A stretch of 33,909 bases of DNA from Anaerolineales bacterium (GTDB lineage: Bacteria; Chloroflexota; Anaerolineae; CG2-30-64-16). A program made the translations under genes and the position numbers. The DNA is taken from positions 1 to 33,909 of the forward strand of contig JADGQF010000013.1 of the NCBI GenBank assembly GCA_017882045.1, written 5' to 3'. The notes beneath the pieces were generated by a model, which saw only the letters and a program-made list of their open reading frames with translations, was not told where the DNA came from and did not search any database. Positions 1 to 8,634 of the stretch are shown piece by piece (position 1 is the first letter of the stretch; each line of letters begins with the position of its first letter).

Positions 1-46
1 TAAACAGGACGGCAATCAGCCCTGACAAAACGGCGCGGTCTCTCAT
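1..46 (-). CDS. Start of an unidentified, probably exported protein (cut by window edge)
   Basis: Reading leftwards from an ATG at 46, the first 15 codons give MRDRAVLSGLIAVLF and then leave the window. An AAAGG stretch lies a few bases upstream of the ATG. One charged turn followed by a hydrophobic run looks like the beginning of a signal peptide or membrane segment. It would diverge from the surface protein gene starting at 229. The product cannot be identified from this fragment, and the short length leaves a real chance that it is not a gene. Confidence 0.4.
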   Translation of the reverse strand, partial: MRDRAVLSGLIAVLF

Positions 47-105
47 GCAACCTTTCAGCTTTCTCACTCCATAGCAGGAATAGTCGGGAATTTGCCTTAT
101 GATAG

Positions 106-116
106 CACACAGTGTG
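106..116. promoter_or_regulatory. Small palindrome between divergent genes
   Basis: CACAC-A-GTGTG is an 11-base odd palindrome, with TTGACA on the minus strand overlapping its right edge (minus 119-114). It lies between the divergent starts at 46 and 229, so it could be an operator, but five-base arms can arise by chance. Confidence 0.2.
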
Positions 117-193
117 TCAAAAGCACGAAGGGTGACGGACATCACAGGAGGGATGGGGAATGGAAGCCAGATTCCAAATGATCTGGTCTCCTT

Positions 194-222
194 TTGACAC
201 TCAATATGCTTTGGGATATACT
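194..222 (+). promoter_or_regulatory. Promoter of the surface protein gene, leaderless
   Basis: TTGACA (194-199) and TATACT (217-222) are separated by 17 bases, a near-perfect sigma-70-type promoter. The predicted transcription start, seven bases after the -10 box, is the A of the ATG at 229. This makes the mRNA leaderless and decides the start of the following gene. Confidence 0.75.
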
Positions 223-228
223 GCCTTC

Positions 229-1257
229 ATGCCAGCCCCCAATGTACGCACGCGCCGCCTCGCTGCGCTTGCCCTGTTTGTCTTTTTGGGTCTCTTATTA
301 GCCGCCGATGCGGTGATCGCGCAGCATGGGTGCGACCCAGGCAACCTTATTTCTAACTGCAACTTCAATGGCTGGTACGGCTCTCCGCCCCGGCAATTGC
401 CCCAGGATTTCAAAGAATATGTGCTTTCCGGTGACCTGGATTTCAGCCAGGCCAGCGATACGACCTGGGGCGCGCCGAGCCTGCGCATGTGGTCAGACGG
501 CGGGACATTTCACGCCGGTATCTATACGCAGGTCGGTGGCCTGCAACCGGGGGTAGCCTATAAGGCCTCGATCGGCTGGGCAGTGGGAGACGGCTATGCC
601 TCGTTTGGCCGGCGGCTTGGGATTGATCCTACCGGCGGCACGGACCCTAACTCCGCCAACATCGTCTGGTCGCAGTTTTACCGGGACAAAGGCAAAATGC
701 TGAACCGCCCGTCTCCCGATCCCAGCAATATCGACGTCAGCGCCGTGGCTCGCAGTTCAACCATCACCGTGTTTCTCGACGTAGATCATAACTATTCCGC
801 GCCGCCCAACTGGTTTTTTGCCGATGCTCTGGGTCTGTACGTCGATCCGAACGCGCCGCCCCCGCCGCCGACGGCCGTTCCGACGTCTACTCGGGCTCCG
901 GTCGTCGTCGCGCAGGTCCAACCTTCGCCAACACGCCGGCCGGCCGCTTCGCCGACTGCATCGCCGACTGCCACCGCCACCAGCACAGCCATGCCGACCC
1001 TGACGCCCACGGCCACGACGACGCCGACAGATACGCCGACGCCCACGCAGACCTACACGCCCGCACCCACCGCCACGGCCACGTTGCCGCTGCGGCCGAC
1101 GGCTACGCCCGGGGCGCCTGTGCCGGCCCGCCCGGCAGCATCCGGAGGAGGACAGGGCGGCGTGGGCACGCTGCAGGGGCTTCTCTGGGGGGGGCTGGGA
1201 GCATTGGGCGGGGCGGGGCTGCTCGGCACGGCGCTGACTATCGCCCGCAAGCGCTAG
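229..1257 (+). CDS. Secreted, C-terminally membrane-anchored surface protein with Thr/Pro-rich stalk
   Basis: The 342-residue product has a signal peptide (RTRR, then a hydrophobic run of about 20 residues ending ADAVIA-QHG). A globular region follows (about 33-205), opening with CDPGNLISNCNFNGW and rich in Trp, Gly and aromatics, resembling carbohydrate-binding beta-sandwich modules. Next comes a low-complexity stalk (about 210-310) of TPTAT/TPTPT repeats, then a glycine-rich hydrophobic segment ending IARKR that looks like a membrane anchor. The start at 229 is chosen because a TTGACA-17-TATACT promoter puts +1 on this ATG. An upstream in-frame ATG at 160 has an AGGAGG eight bases before it, but it would put 23 residues before the signal peptide. 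The ligand is unknown. The last four bases overlap the convergent trmI. Confidence 0.75.
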   Translation: MPAPNVRTRRLAALALFVFLGLLLAADAVIAQHGCDPGNLISNCNFNGWYGSPPRQLPQDFKEYVLSGDLDFSQASDTTWGAPSLRMWSDGGTFHAGIYTQVGGLQPGVAYKASIGWAVGDGYASFGRRLGIDPTGGTDPNSANIVWSQFYRDKGKMLNRPSPDPSNIDVSAVARSSTITVFLDVDHNYSAPPNWFFADALGLYVDPNAPPPPPTAVPTSTRAPVVVAQVQPSPTRRPAASPTASPTATATSTAMPTLTPTATTTPTDTPTPTQTYTPAPTATATLPLRPTATPGAPVPARPAASGGGQGGVGTLQGLLWGGLGALGGAGLLGTALTIARKR

Positions 1258-2222
1258 TCACGCCGGCAGGCTGAGACCGTGGCGACCTCGTCGACCGCAT
1301 CGACCTCGTCGACCTGGTCGACCTTGTCGGGCTCCGGCATTTCAAGCGGCGGCTCACAATTGCGAGCGGCCTCGCGTTGCGCCATCACCTGTTTCGCCAG
1401 GTAGGCGCGCTGTTTCTTTTCCGGCATCCAACTCAATTTCAGCGACGGATCATCCCGCGCGATCTTGCGCGCGAAAATGAGGAACGCGCTGTGCGCCAGC
1501 ATTCGATCTGCGGGGCGCAAGCGTGCTGGGACCGGCTTCCAGGGCCGGATGAGGACTTCTTCCACGGCGATGTCGCCGAATGGCCGCGCTTCTAAGCCGG
1601 TGAGCAACTCGCTGACTTGATTGGCCGTGGGCAGCAGCGCGCCGAAAAAACCGCTGCCCTTGAGCGTCGTCCAGGCCTGATCCAAGAACAACCATGGTTC
1701 GCGCACGTCCAGGAAGCAGGCGTCTACTTCTGTCTCGTGGAAGCCCGCGCTGATATCCTCGTTATAAAGAGTGACGTAAGGTTGTACTCCTAGCTCGACC
1801 AGGTTGTCGCGTGCCATGGCGTAGCTTTCCGGCCGCGTTTCGTAGCTGTATACCTGACCGGTGGGCATCACCGTGCGGGCGAGCAGCAGCGTCAGCCCGC
1901 CGCTGCCGGTACCTGCCTCTACGATCCGCCGGCCCGGATAGAGGTTCAGGCGCAAGACAATCTGGGCGGCATCTTTACCATAAATGATCTGAGTGGTGCG
2001 AGGCATGTCCTGGATCAGGTCGTTGGTCGAAGGCTCCAGTGCCAGGTACGCGTAGCCATGCTGTGTGTTGACTGTGCGGCCCAACGGTTGGCCGATGAGC
2101 ACATCGTGTTCGATGCTTCCCCGGTGGGAGAACCAGCTGCCACCCGGTTGCAGCTTGATCAGATAACGTTTGTGTTCCGGACTGATCAACAGCACCAGGT
2201 CTCCAGCGCGGGTGATAGACAT
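1254..2222 (-). CDS. trmI: tRNA (adenine-58-N1)-methyltransferase, TrmI family
   Basis: This SAM-dependent enzyme would methylate A58 in the T-loop of tRNAs. The 322-residue product has the TrmI layout: an N-terminal beta domain (about 1-75, HKRYLIKLQPGGSWFSHRG), then a Rossmann methyltransferase domain with motif I VEAGTGSGGLTLLLA (about 100-115), followed by YSYETRPESY and DACFLDVREPW. A GAGGT precedes the ATG. The C-terminus is odd: after the conserved core (about 295) comes a tail of VDx tripeptides (KVDQVDEVDAVDEV) encoded by 9-base tandem repeats, which looks like a recent expansion. It overlaps the end of the convergent surface protein gene by four bases. The family is clear; substrate specificity is inferred from the family. 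Confidence 0.9.
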   Translation of the reverse strand: MSITRAGDLVLLISPEHKRYLIKLQPGGSWFSHRGSIEHDVLIGQPLGRTVNTQHGYAYLALEPSTNDLIQDMPRTTQIIYGKDAAQIVLRLNLYPGRRIVEAGTGSGGLTLLLARTVMPTGQVYSYETRPESYAMARDNLVELGVQPYVTLYNEDISAGFHETEVDACFLDVREPWLFLDQAWTTLKGSGFFGALLPTANQVSELLTGLEARPFGDIAVEEVLIRPWKPVPARLRPADRMLAHSAFLIFARKIARDDPSLKLSWMPEKKQRAYLAKQVMAQREAARNCEPPLEMPEPDKVDQVDEVDAVDEVATVSACRRD

Positions 2223-2264
2223 ATAGTTACCTCATTGGGGTTTGAGTCGGTCGAATATGTCCGG

Positions 2265-2293
2265 ATTATAGCTTATCGTCGCTGGCATTTCAC
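2265..2293 (-). promoter_or_regulatory. Probable trmI promoter
   Basis: On the minus strand GTGAAA (2293-2288), 17 bases and TATAAT (2270-2265) precede trmI. The predicted leader is about 36 bases and ends with a GAGGT ribosome binding site. Confidence 0.5.
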
Positions 2294-2370
2294 ATTTGCT
2301 GCCCGGCCGGACAAAACTCGCTTATTCATTGCGTAACTTGCATGCTGTTCCTACGTCTTGACGATCGAAT

Positions 2371-2769
2371 ATGGAAAACAGGCCCTACAAGATACTCTAT
2401 GTCGACGACCAACCAGAGATGATCGAACTGGTGCAATTGGCGTTGCGACGTCTCGATTTTGAAGTATGCGGCGCCAACGATGGCCTACAGGCCCTCGATT
2501 TGATGCGCAATACGCGCCTCGACCTGGTGCTCCTGGACCTGATGCTCCCCGGCTGGGATGGCTGGCAGGTGACTGAAGCGATGCAAGCCGATGCCCTGCT
2601 GAAGCATCTGCCCGTCATTCTGGTCACCGCCTGAGTTGCCAATGCCTGGGCCGGTAGGCAGCCCCCTCCGGCAGACGCCTTCATTACGAAACCCTTCAGC
2701 CTCGAGGAGCTCCGCTCTGTGGTGCAGTCCGTCCTCGGGCAAACACGAAAGTTAGCGCAGGCAATCTGA
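2371..2769 (+). pseudogene. Stand-alone response regulator receiver domain interrupted by an in-frame TGA
   Basis: Codons 1-87 encode the first two thirds of a receiver domain: acidic pair D12-D13, phosphoacceptor D56 in LVLLDLMLPGWDGW, and the beta-4 segment PVILVTA with the conserved Thr. Codon 88 (2632-2634) is TGA. The same frame continues without another stop for 44 codons and supplies exactly the missing part: ADAFITKPFSLEELRSVV with the conserved Lys-Pro (K107), ending at TGA 2767-2769. The intact product would be about 132 residues, a normal single-domain CheY-like regulator. A CGA (Arg) to TGA change is the simplest explanation. No convincing ribosome binding site precedes the ATG. 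It is called a pseudogene because the truncated protein lacks the switch Lys and the last helix; an assembly error or readthrough is possible. Confidence 0.75.
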
Positions 2770-2786
2770 AGGATCAGCTTTGCTGC

Positions 2787-2825
2787 AACAGAAACGCCCC
2801 GACTGCCAGCCGGGGCGTTTCTGTT
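2787..2825. terminator. Bidirectional intrinsic terminator between the receiver gene and hisE
   Basis: A perfect 15-bp stem (AACAGAAACGCCCCG at 2787-2801 and its complement at 2811-2825) encloses a 9-base loop. The right arm ends in GTTTCTGTT and the left arm is A-rich, so a T-rich 3' side exists in both directions. It sits between convergent genes and overlaps the hisE stop codon. Confidence 0.85.
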
Positions 2826-3105
2826 ACTTGAAGCGCCGCGCCAGCTCGGCTTCGACCTGTTCCCAGGTGAGGTTACGCGCCGACAGGAGCACCAGCGAAT
2901 GGTAAACCAGGTCGGCCATCTCCGCGAGCACATGCTCGTCGTCCTGGCTGAGGCTCGCCACGGCGACCTCGACGGCTTCTTCGCCTACTTTCTGGGCAAT
3001 GCGCGGCAACCCGGCGGCGAACAGGCCGGCGGTGTACGAGCCGGCCGGCGCGTTTAGCTTGCGTTCCTCGATAGTTTGCCAGAGGTGTGCCAGTACGTCA
3101 CTCAC
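2824..3105 (-). CDS. hisE: Phosphoribosyl-ATP pyrophosphatase
   Basis: HisE hydrolyses PR-ATP to PR-AMP and pyrophosphate, the second step of histidine synthesis. The 93-residue product matches the usual size and has the all-alpha MazG-like metal-binding pattern: [13 protein letters not shown] (about 39-51) and [13 protein letters not shown]. The start is a GTG at 3105, chosen because AAGGAG lies six bases upstream and because the conserved fold begins there. The frame is open further upstream, but that sequence is the hisI 3' end in another frame. It overlaps hisI by eight bases and is the last gene of the his cluster, ending inside the bidirectional terminator. hisI and hisE are often fused in other bacteria but are separate here. 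Confidence 0.92.
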   Translation of the reverse strand: MSDVLAHLWQTIEERKLNAPAGSYTAGLFAAGLPRIAQKVGEEAVEVAVASLSQDDEHVLAEMADLVYHSLVLLSARNLTWEQVEAELARRFK

Positions 3106-3496
3106 TTTGCGCTCCTTGGCCGGCCAGGCCTGACGGGGTAGGCGAACCCTGGGCGTGCTCCCCTGCCTTGGCCATTGATCGATAGAAACAGCTTGCGGCG
3201 CCGGTGTGGCAGGCGGGCCCGGCTGGGTGCACGCGAACCAGCAGAGTATCGCCGTCACAGTCCACCTTTATCGCCGTCACGTGCTGGATGTTGCCTGACG
3301 TGGCGCCCTTGTGCCAGAGAGCGCGCCGGCTGCGGCTCCAGAAATAGGTCTCGCCGGTCTCCAATGTCAGTTGCAGGGCCTCCCGGTTCATCCAGGCTAC
3401 CATCAGCACCTGCTCGGTCTCGTCGTCCTGCACAACGGCCGGCAGCAAACCACGCTCGTCCCAGCACAAATCATCCCAGGTTGCCGTCTCGGGCAT
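3098..3496 (-). CDS. hisI: Phosphoribosyl-AMP cyclohydrolase
   Basis: HisI opens the adenine ring of PR-AMP, the third step of the pathway. The 132-residue protein carries the signature motifs: [20 protein letters not shown] (about 52-71), the metal-binding DCDGDTLLV, and [13 protein letters not shown] with the zinc-ligand cysteines. A GGGAGG lies seven bases before the ATG. About 25 residues after the conserved core ([17 protein letters not shown]) are low-complexity. It follows hisF after a 20-base gap and overlaps hisE by eight bases. Confidence 0.95.
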   Translation of the reverse strand: MPETATWDDLCWDERGLLPAVVQDDETEQVLMVAWMNREALQLTLETGETYFWSRSRRALWHKGATSGNIQHVTAIKVDCDGDTLLVRVHPAGPACHTGAASCFYRSMAKAGEHAQGSPTPSGLAGQGAQSE

Positions 3497-3516
3497 AGAC
3501 TATCCTCCCAACCGCA

Positions 3517-4293
3517 TCAGTCTCCGGCGCTGATCTCCGTTAAACGCACCGCCACGCCGCGTCCGGCCAGGTAGCCTTTCACATCCCCGACCGACAGGTC
3601 GCGGTAGTGGAAGAGCGACGCGGCCAGCGCCGCATCCGCGCAACCGGTGGTAAGCGCGGCCTCGAAATGCTCCAGCGCGCCGGCCCCCCCTGACGCGATC
3701 ACCGGGATGTTCACTGCCTGCGCAACCGCCCGCAGCATGGGTATGTCATATCCGGCGCGCGTCCCGTCGGTGTCTATGCTCGTCAGCAGGATCTCGCCCG
3801 CCCCGCGACGCTCGACCTCGCGCGCCCACTCTACCACATCCAACCCTACTGCCACGCGCCCGCCGTCTACGAACACTTCCCAGTGGTCGCCCTGCCATCG
3901 ACCGTCGATAGCTACGACAATGCACTGGCTGCCGAAACGGGTCGCGCCGGCGGTGATTAGGTCGGGAGTGCGGACGGCAGGCGTATTGATCGAAACTTTG
4001 TCGGCCCCTGCCAGCAACAGGCCTCGCATGTCCTCGACCGTGCGGATGCCGCCGCCTACGGTGAAGGGGATGAATACCGAATCGGCCACGCGCCGCACCA
4101 TGCCGATGACAATGTCCCGCCGCTCGTAGCTGGCGGTGATGTCCAGGAACACCAGCTCGTCCGCGCCCTCGCGATCGTACACCTGGGCCTGCGCGACTGG
4201 GTCGCCGGCATCGCGCAGTTCAAGGAACTTGACCCCTTTGACCACTCGCCCGTCCTTTACGTCCAGGCAAGGTATGATCCGTTTAGCCAGCAT
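3517..4293 (-). CDS. hisF: Imidazole glycerol phosphate synthase, cyclase subunit
   Basis: HisF is the TIM-barrel subunit that uses ammonia from HisH to turn PRFAR into IGP and AICAR. The 258-residue product is the usual length. It begins [20 protein letters not shown] with the catalytic Asp at residue 11, and has the two phosphate-binding loops [13 protein letters not shown] and [13 protein letters not shown], plus [14 protein letters not shown]. Its start overlaps the end of hisA by 11 bases, suggesting translational coupling. Both HisF and its glutaminase partner HisH are in the same transcription unit. Confidence 0.97.
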   Translation of the reverse strand: MLAKRIIPCLDVKDGRVVKGVKFLELRDAGDPVAQAQVYDREGADELVFLDITASYERRDIVIGMVRRVADSVFIPFTVGGGIRTVEDMRGLLLAGADKVSINTPAVRTPDLITAGATRFGSQCIVVAIDGRWQGDHWEVFVDGGRVAVGLDVVEWAREVERRGAGEILLTSIDTDGTRAGYDIPMLRAVAQAVNIPVIASGGAGALEHFEAALTTGCADAALAASLFHYRDLSVGDVKGYLAGRGVAVRLTEISAGD

Positions 4294-5065
4294 CTGATCC
4301 CCCGAACACCTGACTGGTCCCCGATCCCGTTGCCCGCGCCACGCGAATCGCCGCCGCCAGTTCGACCGCGCCGCTGTAGAGCGCCTGACCGATTATCGCG
4401 CCCTCGATGCCGTCGCTTTGATGCTCGGTCAGGGAGCGAATATCCTCGAGGCCCGCAACGCCGCCACTCGCGATGAGCTTGAGCCCGCTGGCGCGCGCCA
4501 GCGCGGCCGTCGCGGCCACATTGGCGCCGGAAAGCATGCCGTCACGCGCGATATCGGTGTAGACCGCTCGGACTACACCCATGGCGGCCATGCGCTGTGC
4601 CAGTTCCAAGGCGCTCAATTCGGACGTTTCCTGCCAGCCCGCGACGGCGACCCGGCCGTTCTGCGCGTCAATCCCGACCACGATGCGCTCGGCTCCGAAG
4701 CGGAGCACTGCCGTCTCGACAAGCTGTGGCCGGCGAACGGCAGCCGTGCCGAGCACCACGCGGGTCACACCCAGGTCGAAGGCACGCGCCATGTCGTCCG
4801 CGGCGCGTATGCCGCCGCCGAACTGGATCGGCAGCGCCGAGGTAGCGCGGATCTCGGCCAGCCGGCGCAAGTTGAGTGTGGCGCCCTCCGCCGCCCCGAA
4901 CGCGCCATCCAGGTTAACCACGTGCAGCCACTCAGCGCCCTGGGCCGCCCACCCGCGGGCGACTTCAGCCGGATTTTCGCCGAACACCGTTTGTGCCGCG
5001 GGATCGCCCTGTCGCAGCCGCACGACCCGTCCCTGGCGCAAGTCTATGGCCGGAAAGATGATCAT
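4283..5065 (-). CDS. hisA: ProFAR isomerase (phosphoribosylformimino-5-aminoimidazole carboxamide ribotide isomerase)
   Basis: HisA catalyses the Amadori rearrangement of ProFAR to PRFAR. The product is 260 residues from the ATG at 5065. It opens [21 protein letters not shown] with the catalytic Asp at residue 8, and has [24 protein letters not shown] and [13 protein letters not shown], the half-barrel repeats shared with HisF. The frame is open about 75 codons upstream, but that part is antisense to or shadows hisH. The ATG at 5065 forms an ATGA overlap with the hisH stop, which fixes the start. Confidence 0.96.
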   Translation of the reverse strand: MIIFPAIDLRQGRVVRLRQGDPAAQTVFGENPAEVARGWAAQGAEWLHVVNLDGAFGAAEGATLNLRRLAEIRATSALPIQFGGGIRAADDMARAFDLGVTRVVLGTAAVRRPQLVETAVLRFGAERIVVGIDAQNGRVAVAGWQETSELSALELAQRMAAMGVVRAVYTDIARDGMLSGANVAATAALARASGLKLIASGGVAGLEDIRSLTEHQSDGIEGAIIGQALYSGAVELAAAIRVARATGSGTSQVFGGSDAG

Positions 5066-5775
5066 CGATCGCTCCCTGCCGCGGCGCTCGCGCCATGGAC
5101 CACCCCGGATTCGCCACTGGGCGGCAGTCCCCTCACAATGCCTACGAAGTTCCGCAGAATACGCAGCCCTACGTCCTGGCTTTTCTCGGGATGGCACTGG
5201 ATGCCCCACACCTTGCCGCGCCGCACCACCGAAGCAAATTCGATACCGTAGGCGGTTAGAGTGAGCACACAGTCGGGTGTCTGCGGCGCGCAATAGTACG
5301 AATGCACGAAATAGGCGTAGGCCAGGTCAGGAACGCCGGCCAGCAGCGGGTCGGCCGGCCGGGCCTGTTCCAGCTGGTTCCAGCCGATGTGCGGCACCTT
5401 GAGCGGCCGCCCGTCAGCCCCGCGCATGTCGCGCCGGAAGCGCAGCACGCGGCCGGGGATAATACCCAGCCCGGCGTGGCGGCCCATCTCCTCGCTCTCG
5501 TCGAACAGCAACTGCATCCCGACGCAGATGCCCAGCAGCGGGACCTCTCCCTCAACCGCGCTGCGCAACGGCTCGCTAAAGCCGGCGCGACGGAAGTTAG
5601 CGGCTGCATCGCCGAATGCGCCGACCCCCGGCAGCACGATCCCGGCCGCGCCCCGCATGCCGCCCGGTTCGGTCACCACACGCGCCGGCGCGCCTGCCGC
5701 TTCCAGGGCTTTATAGACGTTGCGCAGGTTGCCCACACCGTAGTCCACGACTGCAATCCAGGGCTGCTCACTCAT
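5062..5775 (-). CDS. hisH: Imidazole glycerol phosphate synthase, glutamine amidotransferase subunit
   Basis: HisH is a class I glutaminase that feeds ammonia to HisF. The 237-residue product starts [20 protein letters not shown]. The oxyanion strand is [12 protein letters not shown], the nucleophile Cys lies in [15 protein letters not shown], and the His-Glu pair of the catalytic triad is in [12 protein letters not shown]. It is slightly longer than usual because of a Gly/Ser/Ala-rich tail after [10 protein letters not shown]. The ATG overlaps the hisB stop by four bases (ATGA), and its own stop overlaps hisA in the same way, so hisB-hisH-hisA are tightly coupled. Confidence 0.96.
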   Translation of the reverse strand: MSEQPWIAVVDYGVGNLRNVYKALEAAGAPARVVTEPGGMRGAAGIVLPGVGAFGDAAANFRRAGFSEPLRSAVEGEVPLLGICVGMQLLFDESEEMGRHAGLGIIPGRVLRFRRDMRGADGRPLKVPHIGWNQLEQARPADPLLAGVPDLAYAYFVHSYYCAPQTPDCVLTLTAYGIEFASVVRRGKVWGIQCHPEKSQDVGLRILRNFVGIVRGLPPSGESGVVHGASAAAGSDR

Positions 5776-6359
5776 GCCAGTTTGCCCTTTGTCGAGGGGA
5801 TACCCTGGCGACGCGGGTCGATCCGCGTCGCCGCATCCAGGGCCCGTGCCAACGCCTTGAACAGTGCCTCGGCCTGGTGATGGTCGTTGCGCCCATATAG
5901 CACCCTCGCGTGCAGATTGAAGCGCCCACTCGCGGCCAGCGTCTCCAGAAAGTGCTGCACCATGTCCGGTTCCATGCCGCCCAACGCCGGGCCGTGCCAT
6001 GCGACATCGATCACCGCGTACGGTCGGCCGCTCAGATCCACCGCCACGAAGCTCAGCGCCTCGTCCATGGGAACGAAACAATCCGCCATCCGCACAATGC
6101 CCGCCCTGTCATCCAGCGCCTGGTTCAGCGCCTGGCCCAGGCAGATGGCGACGTCTTCGACGGTATGATGCGCATCCACTTGCAGGTCGCCTTTGGCCTC
6201 CAGGGTCAGGTCGAACAGGCCATGATGGGCAAACAGGGTCAGCATATGGTCGAGAAAACCCAGACCTGTGCTCACCTTGGCCTGACCGTGCCCATCCACG
6301 GCCAGGGTCAGATGGATTTCGGTCTCGCTCGTAGTCCGGTCTATCGTTGCTTGGCGCAT
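5772..6359 (-). CDS. hisB: Imidazoleglycerol-phosphate dehydratase
   Basis: HisB dehydrates IGP to imidazole acetol phosphate. The product is 195 residues from the ATG at 6359, the usual size of the monofunctional enzyme; no phosphatase domain is fused. The manganese-binding histidine motifs are visible: [13 protein letters not shown] (about 38-50), [17 protein letters not shown] and [16 protein letters not shown]. The start is fixed by AGGAGG (complement at 6364-6369) just before it. It is the first gene of the second half of the his cluster, and its start lies only 48 bases from the divergent HAD gene. It must be transcribed either from that short gap or by readthrough across the antisense HAD gene from hisC. 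Confidence 0.96.
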   Translation of the reverse strand: MRQATIDRTTSETEIHLTLAVDGHGQAKVSTGLGFLDHMLTLFAHHGLFDLTLEAKGDLQVDAHHTVEDVAICLGQALNQALDDRAGIVRMADCFVPMDEALSFVAVDLSGRPYAVIDVAWHGPALGGMEPDMVQHFLETLAASGRFNLHARVLYGRNDHHQAEALFKALARALDAATRIDPRRQGIPSTKGKLA

Positions 6360-6370
6360 CGTGCCTCCTA

Positions 6371-6399
6371 TTGACAAAGCAGCCGATCCTTGCGACAAT
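6371..6399 (+). promoter_or_regulatory. Promoter of the HAD phosphatase gene, nearly leaderless
   Basis: A consensus TTGACA (6371-6376), a 17-base spacer ending in TGC (extended -10) and GACAAT (6394-6399) precede the ATG at 6408 by eight bases. The predicted mRNA therefore has virtually no leader. It overlaps the hisB upstream region. On the minus strand TTGTCG (6398-6393) with a poor -10 about 17 bases further could serve hisB, but that is weak. Confidence 0.55.
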
Positions 6400-6407
6400 G
6401 CTGCCCT

Positions 6408-7523
6408 ATGCCCGAGATCAATCAAGTACCTCGCCCAGCCATCATTATCTTCGACATGGACGGTACGCTGGTAGATGTGAGCCAGTCGTTCCGGGAAGCC
6501 ACGCCGGCTGCCGCCGGGCAGTACCTGCGCCTGTTAGGGCTTCAAGCGCCGTCGCTGTCGGGCGACGACTACGACCAGTTCAAGCTGATAGGCGGCTTTA
6601 ACGACGACTGGGACCTGACCGCCGGTTATCTGGAACTGTTGTTAGCCGGTCTGCCGCCGGCTGCGCCCCTGTCGTGCCCGGAAAGCGCCTGCCCCGACCA
6701 GGAAGCTCTGCTTGCCGCGCTGCGTGTGGCCGCTGCTCCGTTGGCCGGGCTGACCCCACCCCGGCCCGACTTCGACCGGCTGACTGGGGCCATCCGCGCC
6801 GCGGGTGGTGGCCAGGCGGGGCTACGCCGGTTTACGGGCGGGCGCAACACGCACCTGGTCTGTCACGCGGGCTCCGCGGACAAGACTGACCTGGTACAGC
6901 GCGTCTTCGAGGAGATCTACCTCGGCGTATCCCTTTTCAGCCGGGCCTACGGATTTCCGCCTCGCTTCTACGCGGGACCCGGATTCATCGAACGCGAACA
7001 ATTGCTGATCGGCCTCGACACACTGGAGGCCCTGAGCCGCTTCGCCCGCCTGGGCATCGCCACCGGTCGCGCCGGGTTCGAAGTGGAGCCGACACTCGCC
7101 CGCCTGGGGCTGGAGCTTTTCTTTGCAGGCCCGGCTTCGTCAAACGATTCGGTCGCGCCTGGTACGCCGGCAGAGGCCGGCCCATGCGCATGCCCCATCG
7201 CGACTATGAGCGATGCCCTGGCGGCCCAGGCGCCGGGCGGCCCCTCGCTGCTCAAGCCCCATCCTTATCTTTTGCAGCGGGCCGCCGACGCCCTGGACCC
7301 GTCCGGCCGCTTGCTCGCCGCCTACGTCGGCGATACCAGGGACGATATGATTGCCGTGCAGCGCGCCCGTACCGGACCGAACGCCCGTCCCTGGTTGGCC
7401 ATCGGCCTGACCACTGCGGCGGATAAAGATGGATTCCGCTCGCAATTCGTCTCCCTGGGCGCCGACGCGGTCCTCGATCATCCCGACCAACTGGCGCAGC
7501 TTTGGGAGCGGGCAGCCGCTTGA
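6408..7523 (+). CDS. HAD-superfamily phosphatase, candidate histidinol-phosphate phosphatase
   Basis: The 371-residue protein has all four HAD motifs: nucleophile DMDGTLVD (D16, D18), motif II Thr in IATGR (about 218), motif III Lys in LLKPHP (about 283) and acidic motif [11 protein letters not shown] (about 309-313). About 190 residues between motifs I and II form a large cap, longer than in typical subfamily IA enzymes. It resembles the clade known as HAD-SF-IA-hyp1, recalled from family knowledge and not searched here. It sits inside the his cluster on the opposite strand, between hisC (stops one base apart) and hisB. Every other histidine pathway enzyme is encoded here and HisB lacks a phosphatase domain, so dephosphorylation of histidinol phosphate is the inferred job. 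The start at 6408 is preferred over an upstream TTG at 6390 because the -10 box overlaps that TTG. Confidence 0.8.
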   Translation: MPEINQVPRPAIIIFDMDGTLVDVSQSFREATPAAAGQYLRLLGLQAPSLSGDDYDQFKLIGGFNDDWDLTAGYLELLLAGLPPAAPLSCPESACPDQEALLAALRVAAAPLAGLTPPRPDFDRLTGAIRAAGGGQAGLRRFTGGRNTHLVCHAGSADKTDLVQRVFEEIYLGVSLFSRAYGFPPRFYAGPGFIEREQLLIGLDTLEALSRFARLGIATGRAGFEVEPTLARLGLELFFAGPASSNDSVAPGTPAEAGPCACPIATMSDALAAQAPGGPSLLKPHPYLLQRAADALDPSGRLLAAYVGDTRDDMIAVQRARTGPNARPWLAIGLTTAADKDGFRSQFVSLGADAVLDHPDQLAQLWERAAA

Positions 7524-7524
7524 C

Positions 7525-8634
7525 TCACTGGCCCTCTAATCTCCTCAGCGCCTGCAATAATGCGTCCGTATGCTCCGGCCGCCCGGCGCTGACACGGATG
7601 CAGTTTTCCAGGCCCGGTTTGGCAAAATAGCGCACCAGGATACCCTCGCCCGCCAGCGCGGCCTTCAAGGCCGCGGCATCCCGGCCGGACACCCGGCAGA
7701 GCACGAAGTTCGAGTGGCTGGGATAGGGTCGCAAGTAGGGAATGGCCTTCAGTTCCCGCTCCAGCCGGATTCGCTCGCGTATCAGCGCCTCGACGGTTGG
7801 CTGGATCTCCTGCCTGTGCTCGAGCGAAACCAGCCCGGCGACCGTAGCCGCGACGTTCACGTTGTAGGGCTGTTTGGCCCGCCACAGCGCGGGCATCAGC
7901 CAATCCGGAAATATGCCGTAGCCCAGCCGCAGTCCGGCGATGCCTGCCCACTTGCTGAACGTGCGGAGCACGACCAGGTTGGTATGCCGGCGGACCCAAC
8001 CGGCCAGCGAGCAGGCTAGCCCGGCGAATTCGACGTAGGCCTCGTCCAGGACCACTATCAGCGGCAGGTCTAACAACCTGGCGAGCTCGCCTGAGGGCAG
8101 CAAACTGCCGTCGGGGTTGTTGGGCGAGGTCAGAAACAGCAGCTTGGCGCCCGAGTCCCCCCTCGCCGCGTCGGCAATGCCCTTCACGTCGACACTGAAA
8201 TCGGCGCCCCGCGGCACCCGGATCACCCTCGCCCCTGCCAGGCCGGCGTCGAAGCTGTACATGCCGAAAGTGGGCGGGCAGTCAATGATCGCGTCGCCGG
8301 GACCCAGGAAAATGCGGCTGAGCAAATCGATGAGCTCGTCGGCGCCCTGCCCGGTGAGGATGTTGGCTGCCGGCTGCCCGGTGTACTCCGCCAGGGCGGC
8401 CCGCAATGCATGCTGCTCCGGATCGGGGTAGATATGCAGGAACGGATAGCCGGCCAGCGCCTCGCGTACCGCCGGGGCCGGCCCGTATGGGTTCTCGTTC
8501 GCGTCCAGCTTGATGATCTGCTCGGGAGCGCGCCGCAGTTGACGGCTGAGCACCTCAAACGGCAGGATCGGCGTATAGGGTTCCATCCCCGCGATGTGCG
8601 GCAGGAGCAATCCTGCGAAATTCGCCTGGCTCAC
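7525..8634 (-). CDS. hisC: Histidinol-phosphate aminotransferase
   Basis: HisC is a PLP-dependent fold-type I aminotransferase that converts imidazole acetol phosphate to histidinol phosphate. The 369-residue product has the family landmarks: [14 protein letters not shown] near the N-terminus, [38 protein letters not shown], and the PLP lysine in [18 protein letters not shown] (about 230). The ATG overlaps the hisD stop by four bases (ATGA). It is the last gene of the upstream his unit. Its stop is one base from the stop of the convergent HAD gene, with no terminator visible between them. Confidence 0.95.
   Translation of the reverse strand: MSQANFAGLLLPHIAGMEPYTPILPFEVLSRQLRRAPEQIIKLDANENPYGPAPAVREALAGYPFLHIYPDPEQHALRAALAEYTGQPAANILTGQGADELIDLLSRIFLGPGDAIIDCPPTFGMYSFDAGLAGARVIRVPRGADFSVDVKGIADAARGDSGAKLLFLTSPNNPDGSLLPSGELARLLDLPLIVVLDEAYVEFAGLACSLAGWVRRHTNLVVLRTFSKWAGIAGLRLGYGIFPDWLMPALWRAKQPYNVNVAATVAGLVSLEHRQEIQPTVEALIRERIRLERELKAIPYLRPYPSHSNFVLCRVSGRDAAALKAALAGEGILVRYFAKPGLENCIRVSAGRPEHTDALLQALRRLEGQ

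Noticed and set aside
1261-1340. CRISPR-like repeat array in the trmI end
   Set aside because: The repeats are 9 bases, contiguous and in frame (VDx tripeptides), without spacers.
2632-2660. Selenocysteine insertion at the TGA of the receiver gene
   Set aside because: The downstream hairpin has only a 5-bp stem, the codon position is not a redox site in receivers, and no selenium genes are visible in the window.
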